Below, piece by piece: positions 1 through 7,800 of a DNA stretch of 11,309 nt. The stretch is from Bacteroidota bacterium (GTDB taxonomy: Bacteria > Bacteroidota > Bacteroidia > Bacteroidales > WCHB1-69). The stretch lies in the NCBI GenBank assembly GCA_023459435.1, contig JAEWUL010000205.1, positions 1 through 11,309 on the forward strand, read 5' to 3'. Positions within the stretch are counted from its first letter, which is position 1; every line of letters begins with the position of its first letter. The translations under genes were made by a program, and so were the position numbers. The notes under the pieces are model-generated. The model saw only the letters and a list, made by a program, of their open reading frames with translations, was not told the origin of the DNA and searched no databases.

Positions 1-1358
1 GCCTTATAGGATAGAAATGCACAAATGGGGATCAATACTGCCGTTGAGAACCACATTCCCATATAAACTGGTATCAATTCTCCTTTAGCAACTTTTTCAC
101 CTATGATGGATATCACAAAGTAAAAAATAAAAAACAGAACAGTAACAACCAGGGGAATTGCAATTCCTCCCTTTCTAATGATGGACCCAAGAGGTGCTCC
201 AATAAAAAAGAACAACAAACAAGCCACTGCCAATGTAAACTTCCTATGAACTTCAATCTGGAAAGACCATAAACTGAAATTTTTCCATTGTACATCATCA
301 TATGCAAATTTTACGGCATTAATAAATCCACCTGCTCCCATTTGGGCAAAATTCATTACTTCAATTTTCTTTTCTAATGACAAGCTATCAAACGTATAGG
401 TCAAAACATTTGATTTATTGATCTTAAATTGGTCATCACTTTTGATGATATTGTTATAGAAATATAGATTTGAGAAAAAATTAACAGATGGAGCTTCCTC
501 CATCATATTGATTTGTTTTTTTAAAGTATCAATCTTAACCTGTAGTTCAGCAATCGGTAATGATTGATTGTTTCCTTGATAAAACCCTTCATCAGTCTTT
601 TGAAACTGGAAAGAGGAGATATCAAATCTTTTATATTGTTTTTTAAAAACAGCTCTAACAAGTGGATATTTTGATTTTGAAGTTCCGGAATTGATACTGT
701 TTCTGCTCTCATCCCAATAGAATCCGTCATATAAAGTAAACAGCATGTATTTTTTATCATTGGTCATTTGCATTTCCCCTTTTTTGGCATAGGTTACGGT
801 TGTATTACCTTGTCCTCGGGAATGATCATAGATAAGAACATCTTCTATAGAGGCATTATCTCTGTTCTTTTTTCCAATTCTTATCACGTAATTATCAAGA
901 CCATCATAAAAAACCCCTTCTTCAATAGTTAGAGCCGGTTTTGTATCTCTAATATCTAACAAAAGGGCTCTGCTCTTTAGAAATGCTTTTGGGCTGATAT
1001 TATTGGCAAACCAAAAAGTAAAACATCCAATGATTACAGATAATGCAAGTAGCGGAATAAACAGTTTACTAATGGGGATTCCGGCAGATTTGATCGCTAC
1101 TATTTCATACCTTTCACCAAGATTACCGAAGGTCATTAATGAAGATAACAAAATAGCAAGTGGTGCAGCAGTAGCCACAAATGTAGCAGATGCATAGAAC
1201 AAAAGCTCGAGAATAATAGTAATCTCTAATCCTTTTCCAACAAGATCATCTACATACTTCCAAAGGTATTGCATAAGTAAAATAAATATAGCGAAAAAGA
1301 ATGTGAGGACAAAAGGTCCCACAAAACTTTTCATGATATATTTATAGATAATTTTCAT
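1..1358 (-). CDS. LptF/LptG family permease (3' end cut by window edge)
   Basis: Inner-membrane subunit of the Lpt ABC exporter, which moves lipopolysaccharide from the inner membrane towards the outer membrane; LptF and LptG pair with the ATPase LptB. The frame is open from an ATG at 1358 to the left edge, giving 452 residues with no stop. I see the family's layout: three N-terminal membrane segments (about 12-34, 53-77, 99-119), a periplasmic region (about 125-370), and three C-terminal segments (about 375-396, 400-420, 430-450). The stretch FFIGAPLGSIIRKGGIAIP (about 383-401) is typical of this family in Bacteroidota. The periplasmic part is longer than in the roughly 360-residue E. coli proteins and includes a charged, helix-like stretch near 270-288. 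An in-frame Met at codon 9 is an alternative start. The gene begins 12 nt after the transketolase stop, so it is probably the fifth gene of the greA operon. Whether it is LptF or LptG cannot be decided here. Probably only a few C-terminal residues are missing. Confidence 0.93.
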   Translation of the reverse strand, partial: MKIIYKYIMKSFVGPFVLTFFFAIFILLMQYLWKYVDDLVGKGLEITIILELLFYASATFVATAAPLAILLSSLMTFGNLGERYEIVAIKSAGIPISKLFIPLLALSVIIGCFTFWFANNISPKAFLKSRALLLDIRDTKPALTIEEGVFYDGLDNYVIRIGKKNRDNASIEDVLIYDHSRGQGNTTVTYAKKGEMQMTNDKKYMLFTLYDGFYWDESRNSINSGTSKSKYPLVRAVFKKQYKRFDISSFQFQKTDEGFYQGNNQSLPIAELQVKIDTLKKQINMMEEAPSVNFFSNLYFYNNIIKSDDQFKINKSNVLTYTFDSLSLEKKIEVMNFAQMGAGGFINAVKFAYDDVQWKNFSLWSFQIEVHRKFTLAVACLLFFFIGAPLGSIIRKGGIAIPLVVTVLFFIFYFVISIIGEKVAKGELIPVYMGMWFSTAVLIPICAFLSYK

Positions 1359-1370
1359 ACCTTTTAGAAA

Positions 1371-2219
1371 TTAGTAATCTCCTAGTGTAACAGGTATTTG
1401 GAGAAGAGCTGATTCTGCTTGTTGATCATTTGGTGGTGATCCGTGCCATTTATGAGTACCCATCATAAAATCAACACCCATACCCATTTCTGTTTTCATT
1501 AACAATACTATTGGAGTATTTTGATGTAACAATGATTTTGCATTATGAAAAGCTTGAACGGTTTCAGACATTTTATTTCCATCTGCAGAAATAACATTCC
1601 ATCCAAAGGATTTGAATTTTGCTTCCAAATCACCAAGAGAACATACAGAATTTGTAGATCCGTCTATCTGTTTTTGATTATAATCTACAATTGCAATTAT
1701 ATTATCCACTTTTTTAGCAGCTGCAAACATAATCGCTTCCCAGTTTTGCCCTTCCTGTAACTCTCCATCACCTGTAAGTACATAAACAATTCCGTTATCT
1801 TTGTTGCATTTTTTAGCTAAAGCTGCTCCCACTGCAACCGAAAGGCCCTGTCCTAAAGAACCTGATGCAACCCGAATACCGGGTAGGTGGTGAGATGGCG
1901 TAGGATGTCCCTGTAATCTGGACCCCATTTTCCTGAAGGTTGCTAATTCAGAGATTGGGAAATAGCCTCTTCGGGCTAAAACACTATAAAAAACAGGAGA
2001 AATATGACCGTTTGATAGAAAGAACATGTCCTCTTTTTCACCCTTAATGGAAAAATGGGATGGTTCAATATTCAAAATTTCAAAGTAAAGTGCCGTTAAA
2101 ATATCTGTACATCCTAAAGACCCACCAGGATGACCCGATTTTGCAGAATGAACCATTCTAATAATATCTCTTCTTACTTGTTGTGCTATCAATTCTAACT
2201 CCTGGATAGATTTTTTCAT
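1371..2219 (-). CDS. Transketolase, N-terminal (TPP-binding) subunit
   Basis: This is the N-terminal half of transketolase, which moves two-carbon ketol units between sugar phosphates in the non-oxidative pentose phosphate pathway. The 282 residues contain SGHPGG (28-33), LSNGH (68-72), GHPTP (104-108), GSLGQGLS (120-127) and the thiamine diphosphate/Mg signature running from GDG (150-152) to Asn181. Full transketolases are about 630-680 residues. This length matches the split form, in which a second polypeptide supplies the pyrimidine-binding domain, with the glutamate that activates the cofactor, and the C-terminal domain. It should therefore be inactive alone. I chose the ATG at 2219 because the longer frame, from 2270, would overlap the upstream gene by 44 nt and adds residues unlike the family; from 2219 the gap to that gene is 7 nt. 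The gene downstream is an Lpt permease rather than the partner subunit, which must be encoded outside the window. A related split enzyme such as a DXP-synthase-like protein is less likely. Confidence 0.93.
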   Translation of the reverse strand: MKKSIQELELIAQQVRRDIIRMVHSAKSGHPGGSLGCTDILTALYFEILNIEPSHFSIKGEKEDMFFLSNGHISPVFYSVLARRGYFPISELATFRKMGSRLQGHPTPSHHLPGIRVASGSLGQGLSVAVGAALAKKCNKDNGIVYVLTGDGELQEGQNWEAIMFAAAKKVDNIIAIVDYNQKQIDGSTNSVCSLGDLEAKFKSFGWNVISADGNKMSETVQAFHNAKSLLHQNTPIVLLMKTEMGMGVDFMMGTHKWHGSPPNDQQAESALLQIPVTLGDY

Positions 2220-2226
2220 ACATTTA

Positions 2227-2730
2227 TTAATTTTGAACTTCGTTTTGATATTTAACCATAAAATATACACCCAACAAAGATAATAATTCTAATTGAGTAT
2301 AATGAAATGCTTCTTTAGAAATCTCAATTTCTCCTTTAATAGTACCTGAAACAATCGGTTTAAAAGTGATTATTGTCTGATGTTTATCGTTTGTCCAACA
2401 CCATTGATTTTTCCAAAAGCTTTGAATTTTAAAATAAAAAATTTGATGATCCAGTACAATAGAAGTCTCTTTTCTAAGATCCAAATAACAAGTAGCTTCA
2501 TTGGTTTCAAATTTTCCTTTTCTAAGGGTAATAAATGGATTAAAAAAGCCACATCTTTTTACAGAATAGGATGCATTATGAGTAGTAATAGTTGATAAAG
2601 TTTCTTTTAACTCATCTTCTATTAGGGTGCCATAAACATCATCCTGAAAAATGATCTGATACTCTTTTTTGGAAAAATCGGGTTTACTAATTTCAAGTTT
2701 TTTAACTTGATGTTCCACTATTGATTTCAT
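2227..2730 (-). CDS. Uncharacterised 167-residue protein in the greA-HIT operon
   Basis: I do not recognise this protein. It has no signal peptide or convincing membrane helix, so it is probably cytoplasmic. The sequence alternates short hydrophobic and polar stretches rich in Phe, Tyr, Ile and Thr, which suggests a mainly beta-strand fold, followed by a helix near the C-terminus (about 142-160, around YTQLELLSLLGVYFMVKY). The middle has a run of aromatics (FYFKIQSFWKNQWCW, about 98-112). The ATG at 2730 lies 10 nt after the HIT-gene stop, and its own stop is 7 nt before the transketolase start, so it is firmly embedded in the operon. Base composition matches the neighbours and nothing suggests recent transfer. 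A beta-rich fold of the tubby/LURP type is only a visual guess. No function is proposed. Confidence refers to it being a real gene. Confidence 0.85.
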   Translation of the reverse strand: MKSIVEHQVKKLEISKPDFSKKEYQIIFQDDVYGTLIEDELKETLSTITTHNASYSVKRCGFFNPFITLRKGKFETNEATCYLDLRKETSIVLDHQIFYFKIQSFWKNQWCWTNDKHQTIITFKPIVSGTIKGEIEISKEAFHYTQLELLSLLGVYFMVKYQNEVQN

Positions 2731-2740
2731 TTTGTTTTAA

Positions 2741-3139
2741 TTAAACTGTTATTTTAGATGAAATTTGAGATACAATGGTTGACATCTCCTCTTTGGAAAG
2801 ATGTAATTTTTCTTTTTTAAAATCTAAGTCTCCTATTTGATTCAGAGGTACTAAATGAATGTGTGTATGGGGTACTTCAAGTCCAATAACTGCTACCCCA
2901 ATTCTTAAACAAGGGATTGTTTTTTCAATGGCTTTCGCTATTTTTTTGGAAAAAACAATCATATCTGACAAAGTAGCATCTTCAAGGTCAAAAATATAAT
3001 CATTTTGAATTTTTGGGACAACTAATGTGTGTCCTTTTGCTAATGGAGAGACATCTAAAAATGCAAAGAACTGATCATTCTCAGCAACTTTGTAACATGG
3101 GATCTCGCCTTTAATAATTTTTGTAAATATGGTTTCCAT
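2741..3139 (-). CDS. HIT-family (histidine triad) nucleotide-binding protein
   Basis: Small cytoplasmic hydrolase or transferase of the histidine-triad superfamily, the Hint-like branch that typically cleaves purine nucleoside phosphoramidates or AMP-lysine-type substrates. The 132 residues fit the family. The N-terminus IFTKIIKGEIPCYKV (about 4-18) and the strand GHTLVVPK (36-43) are typical. The catalytic triad is clear in VPHTHIHLVP (89-98), with His91, His93 and His95; the last is expected to be the nucleophile. The zinc-binding cysteines found near the N-terminus in some homologues (CxxC) are absent, as ETIFTKII replaces them. The gene starts 3 nt after the greA stop and is followed after 10 nt by the uncharacterised gene, so expression is almost certainly shared. 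Substrate cannot be predicted. Confidence 0.96.
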   Translation of the reverse strand: METIFTKIIKGEIPCYKVAENDQFFAFLDVSPLAKGHTLVVPKIQNDYIFDLEDATLSDMIVFSKKIAKAIEKTIPCLRIGVAVIGLEVPHTHIHLVPLNQIGDLDFKKEKLHLSKEEMSTIVSQISSKITV

Positions 3140-3142
3140 TTT

Positions 3143-3616
3143 TTATCTTGTTACATCTAAAATTTCAAAAGTTAATGTTCCGGCAGGTGCTTGAACTTCT
3201 ATTACCTCTCCTTTCCTTTTTCCTAGCATTCCCTTAGCTATTGGAGACGTAACAGATACTTTACCTGATTTCAGATCTGATTCAGATTCGGGAACTAGAG
3301 TGTATTCCAATTCTAAATTATTTTTTAGATTTTTAAATCTAACTTTAGAATAGAGTAATATTTTTGAAGTATCTATTTTTGACTCATCTAAAATTCTTGC
3401 ATTTGCAATAAGTTGTTTTAACTTTGAAATTTTTAACTCCAGAAGTCCTTGAGCTTCCTTAGCTGCATCATATTCTGCATTTTCAGAAAGATCACCTTTA
3501 TCTCTTGCTTCAGCAATAGCAGCAGATATTTTTGGTCTTTGCACGGTTTCAAGCTCCATTAATTCTTGTTTTAATGCTTCTAAACTTTCTGCTGAATAAT
3601 AAACTATTTGATTCAT
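3143..3616 (-). CDS. greA: Transcription elongation factor GreA
   Basis: GreA enters the secondary channel of backtracked RNA polymerase and promotes cleavage of the 3' end of the transcript so that elongation can resume. The 157 residues match the usual length. An N-terminal coiled coil (about 8-76) carries the acidic tip GDLSENAEYDAAKEAQ (41-56), where Asp42 and Glu45 correspond to the metal-coordinating residues of the family. The C-terminal FKBP-like domain includes the conserved SVTSPIAKGMLGKRKGEV (121-138). Gln57, Leu59 and the surrounding helix are ordinary. It is the first gene of a tightly packed five-gene group. Its start lies 35 nt beyond the terminator hairpin of the PorV-like gene, so its promoter probably sits in the 89-nt gap or inside the preceding gene. 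I found no clear Bacteroidota promoter (TTTG / TAnnTTTG) there. Confidence 0.98.
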   Translation of the reverse strand: MNQIVYYSAESLEALKQELMELETVQRPKISAAIAEARDKGDLSENAEYDAAKEAQGLLELKISKLKQLIANARILDESKIDTSKILLYSKVRFKNLKNNLELEYTLVPESESDLKSGKVSVTSPIAKGMLGKRKGEVIEVQAPAGTLTFEILDVTR

Positions 3617-3640
3617 GATATTAAAAACTGTTGGTTTATA

Positions 3641-3673
3641 AAGAAATTAAAGAGGCTTCAAAAAAGCCTCCTT
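3641..3673 (-). terminator. Rho-independent terminator after the PorV-like gene
   Basis: Read on the minus strand, AAGGAGGCTT and AAGCCTCTTT form a ten-pair stem (3649-3658 with 3664-3673, including one G-U pair) around a five-base loop TTTTG. The core GAGGCTT/AAGCCTC is perfect. A U-rich run (TTTAATTTCTT) overlaps and follows the right arm. It starts about 33 nt after the stop of the PorV-like gene and lies before greA. It thus separates the surface-protein cluster from the housekeeping operon. The opposite strand has no comparable U-tract, so it is directional. Confidence 0.8.
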
Positions 3674-3705
3674 AATTAAGAAAATATAAAAAGGAAATTA
3701 AAAAA

Positions 3706-4857
3706 CTACAAGCTCAACTTCAAGCCAATATAGTGATTCCCTTTCCATCTATTTGTAAATCGATACCCATAATCAATAAAAAGTATTGATTTTACGCTTT
3801 TTGTAACTTTATCTTTTGCAAGAGGTACCCCAAAAGTAACTCCTGCAGAAGGTCCGGTATAAAATGTAGTACTGGTTGCAAGATCAAATTGACCGCTTTC
3901 GTATGTATAACCTGCACGGAACATAACATATTGTTGATAACCGTATTCAATGCCTAAGGCAAAAATGTCATTAGAATAAGCATTTGCGGTAAAAGAACCT
4001 GCAACTGTAATTCTATGGTCGGCATCAGCACGGGTAAGTCCTAGGTTCTTTTTTTCTTCAGCATCCATATCAGCGTAATCATCACCAAAGAAAAGGAAAT
4101 CGTAGGATGTTCCTAATACCAAACATGCTGGCAAAACGGCTTCAGCAGATCTTGTTTCAACAGTAAGCTCTACATCAGAGTTAACTGGATTAGCTCTGAA
4201 TGATAAACCATCTCCGCTATAGCTTGTAGGCATCCCTAAATTTTTCAAGGTAACACCAATTTTAAAGTTTTCATATGGTCCAGATACATACTGTACACCA
4301 GCATCAATGGCTACACCAGTTGAAACTAAGTCAGATATTGATTCGTTTACAATTTTTATACCTACTCCTCCACGAATAAACTGGTTGAATTTGTAAGCAT
4401 AAGATAAACCGATATAGTTCAGTTTTGGAGAGAAGATAGCAGATGTTCCATCAGGCTGAGCTACTGTAGTAACAGGAATGTCACCAAAGCCCATATTAAA
4501 AACGGAAATCCCTAATGTCCCCAAACTTCCATGTTTTCCTTTTAAAGCTTGAACAATTCCGAATGCATTGATTGAGATACCAGCACCTGAACCTGATAAA
4601 TACTGGGTTCTGGTAACTCCTGCTTCAGTTTTGTTGATAAAAGAGATCCCTGCTACATTAGAATAAAGCGCTTCTAAACCTCTAATTTCAGCAACGCCGG
4701 CAGTTCCCCAACCATTGGTTCTTGCCCATGGGTCGATCAGCAAATGTTGTGCACCTGCTTGACCTGAACGGTCTCTATTTCCGGCAAATGTTGTAAGATT
4801 TGCCGAAAATAAACCGATTAATATACAAATTACTATTGTTTTTGTTATATTCTTCAT
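3706..4857 (-). CDS. PorV/PorQ-family outer-membrane beta-barrel protein
   Basis: Predicted FadL-like outer-membrane barrel of the family that includes PorV, the T9SS component that takes cargo from the SprA translocon to the attachment machinery, and PorQ. Of 383 residues, 1-25 form a signal peptide (hydrophobic IVICILIGLFSANLTTFA, cleavage likely after Ala25). Next comes the family's N-terminal signature: RSGQAGAQHLLIDPWAR (30-46), GTAGVAEIRG (51-60) and LEALYSNVAGISF (61-73), the last replacing the commoner NPAG with NVAG. The rest is alternating amphipathic strands, with an acidic segment DDYADMDAEEKK (259-270) likely in a loop. I chose the ATG at 4857 because the signal peptide starts there; the frame extends to 4899 but would overlap the previous gene and push the signal peptide inwards. 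It lies 31 nt after the giant secreted protein gene and ends at a terminator. It need not be the genome's core PorV; a dedicated paralogue is more likely given the context. Confidence 0.87.
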   Translation of the reverse strand: MKNITKTIVICILIGLFSANLTTFAGNRDRSGQAGAQHLLIDPWARTNGWGTAGVAEIRGLEALYSNVAGISFINKTEAGVTRTQYLSGSGAGISINAFGIVQALKGKHGSLGTLGISVFNMGFGDIPVTTVAQPDGTSAIFSPKLNYIGLSYAYKFNQFIRGGVGIKIVNESISDLVSTGVAIDAGVQYVSGPYENFKIGVTLKNLGMPTSYSGDGLSFRANPVNSDVELTVETRSAEAVLPACLVLGTSYDFLFFGDDYADMDAEEKKNLGLTRADADHRITVAGSFTANAYSNDIFALGIEYGYQQYVMFRAGYTYESGQFDLATSTTFYTGPSAGVTFGVPLAKDKVTKSVKSILFIDYGYRFTNRWKGNHYIGLKLSL

Positions 4858-4888
4858 AAATTTCTTTTTTAACGTTACCAAATTTTGA

Positions 4889-7800
4889 TTAGAATGCATT
4901 TAAGTCAGTTGGACGCATCGCACAGAAGAATTTCAATGTTCTTTCACCAATATTTGGTGCTTTAACATGAATGATATAGATTCCACCGGCAATCGGAATA
5001 TTGGCATTATTCTTCAAATCCCAGGTTACAAATGTTGTTTCTGCATCCCCTTTAGAGATCTTTTTAACAAGAGTACCACTTACTGTGAATATAGAAATAT
5101 CACAATTTTCTGGTAGATTTGTAATTTTCACATACGTTTCCAATGCAGTTGACTCATAAGCAGAGAAACCATAGTATGGGTTCGGTACGATATTGATATT
5201 ATCTAGAATTGAATTATGAACAGACACCTCCTGAGTTGTTGGAGCAATATTTTTAGTAGTAAATGAATACATTGGGTATCCATTATTTGGAAGTGTTTCT
5301 GCTACATTTTGATCACTAATCCAACGGTTTGAGAATCTCATATATGGTCTGGTAACCCTAATTTTAACTTTTGCATCATTAGACAACCAGTTTTGTTCCT
5401 GATATGGTGTTGGCATTGGAATACTTGTCCACATCACGTTATTGAATAACTGCATTTTTAACTGACGACGTTTATTTTGAACAGCCCCAACAGTTGCATC
5501 ATTATTCAATGCAGTAACTTGATCAAATTTAGCTTTTAACCATTTACCTTCATCGTAAGGACCACACTCATACCATGGGTAGTAGTTTCCATCTATACCT
5601 GTAAAGAAACCTCCGTTATTATCTGAATTACTACTTACAATATTTCCATCATCATTCCAGTTACGGGTTCTTGAACCAAATCTATAAATTGAAGATGCAG
5701 TATTACCGACACTATTCATCACATAGATATAATGTTTTCCACCCCATACAATCTTTGCATCATATTGTGGATCACCACCTGACATAGCAAAAGCTTCTCT
5801 ATAAGCATTATAAGTTGCTTCATTGATCGCTTCTCCTTCTGGAGTCACAGCCCAAACACTACTTGGATTGAATAGCATATCACGACCATTATGTTCTGGT
5901 AATGAAGAGTCCTCCGTAAACATAATATTTAATCTTTCACCAGTTTCTACGTTGATGGCATAACCTGGGAACCATCCAAAACCTGTTCCTGTACCATCAG
6001 GATTTCCATTTTGATCAACTGATTCAGCTTTTCTAGGTTCATGTCTAAGCGCTCCTCCTTCAGATAATGTTTTATTATCACATGCTTCTAATACAAGAGA
6101 TCTTGTCCACTTTGTTTTGTCAGGTGTAAGAACGATATCAACAGAATATTGGTTGGTCATAGTAAAATTATAACCAGGACAATTTGGCGAAGCAGATAAT
6201 AACCAGAATGTAAAATAAGGTTGAGATGGTTCTACCATTGGATCATCTGGTGTTACGTATTTAGCTTGAGGACCACCATCGTATGGTGAACTTAATACAT
6301 AAGGAGCCCATGTTTTACCTACAATGTTTTCAAATTGAGCTTTTGGATCTTTCCAGGCTCTGGTAGCACGACCATCCGAATCAATATTAACAGGAACATG
6401 CATATCCTCTTGTTTCCATTTATCGTACTCATCTTGTGCTCCATTTTGAGCGCTATCATCTGTCCATGGACCTATAGCCTGAACACCACTTCTAATCCAG
6501 TTAGAAGGAGAAGTTCCTTCTGTATCTCTTACTCCATATAACCATGGTTTGGAAGGATCAGAATACTCAATGGTTGAACCGATATAATCAACAGATCCAA
6601 ATAGATATTTATTTCTATAATTTAATCCAGCTAGACTTCCTTCTAGCCAATCTTTAATCTCTTCCTGATGAATATTAAAATCAGTGTTTTTGATTGAGAT
6701 TGCTAAACCAAGAGGTAAGAATAATTGTTCATTTGTATTTGAAATAGATTTGTGAGAAGGAATTGAACGTTGAGCTGTCCCATCAGTATTTGTATAACCA
6801 AGATCAATAATTTGTTGATCGGTTACTGTTTGATCAAACTCAAGTACCCATGATGAGTTTTTAGTAACATCAACAGCCCCTGAATCGTTTTGAACAAACT
6901 TAATTATATAATCTAAAGGTTGTACTTTTAATGGGTCAATTACTTTAATAGAAAGTGGACCTGCATTATTTTTATATGTTATATTATTAACAGCCCAATT
7001 GTTATTATCACCACCGGACATAATTTTGTTCACAGTTTCATCAGTTAGATCAACAAAGTTTCCACCGTTCCCTTGACCTTGAATTCTGGTAATAAGAGGA
7101 GTTGTTCCATATTGTGCATTAAGAACTGTACCTTCAGAATGAGATGTAGATGGATGAGGAATTGCTGAAACTGGTTTGATTGCTTTTCCACCTGCTGCTT
7201 TTCTTCCGGCTAAATAAACAGTTTTTTGACCATATAACCCGTTAGGAATATCTGGATCTGTAGAATAAGGAGCAAACTCATTATAAGCATAAGCGATAAC
7301 AATAAAATAGTATTGTTTATAGTTCACTAATTTTTTAGATCCAGTTGCAAATGCATCTTCAGTAATTTTTAAAGTATGGAAAATACCTTTGTTTGACCCA
7401 TTAACTTTTTCAACAGGAACAGAAGTTCCAAGAGCATCATTAAATTCGTAATTAATTAACTGTCCGATTGGAGAACCATTTTCTTTTAAATTTTCGATAT
7501 CACATTGTGCTACTAATCTTGATTTTTGAGTATTGAAAATTTCAGAAACACTAACATCTTTATCTTTTAATTGGAACACTTGATATCCTTCAAAACGATA
7601 TTTTTTATCAGCTGGAGTAGTAGTTCCAGGAATATTATCAGGAATTTGAGTGTCTACTTCTTCATAAGATTCAAGGTAGTTATTACTTAATGGATCATCA
7701 TTTGTAATATAAAGGATCAACTCTTGATTTAACTCACGAATAGTCAAATCCGGAGCATCTGGTCCATCAAGAACTTTAAAACAGTTTTCAAATAAAGCCT

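Noticed and set aside
113-760. Short minus-strand frames inside the Lpt permease gene
   Set aside because: They are shifted readings of the permease. The frame from 1358 gives the full six-segment permease architecture without interruption.
1003-1197. Plus-strand 64-codon open frame
   Set aside because: It lies antisense within the permease gene and has no recognisable protein features.
2220-2270. Longer transketolase start (17 extra residues)
   Set aside because: It would overlap the upstream gene by 44 nt, and the extra residues are Lys/Ile-rich and unlike the family N-terminus. The Met at 2219 gives a normal start.
3792-4857. Lipoprotein signal in the PorV-like protein (Cys11)
   Set aside because: The cysteine lies inside the hydrophobic core, too early for a lipobox, and a normal signal-peptidase site follows at Ala25.
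4858-4899. Longer start for the PorV-like gene (14 extra residues)
   Set aside because: It overlaps the end of the giant-protein gene and places a charged stretch before an otherwise perfect signal peptide.
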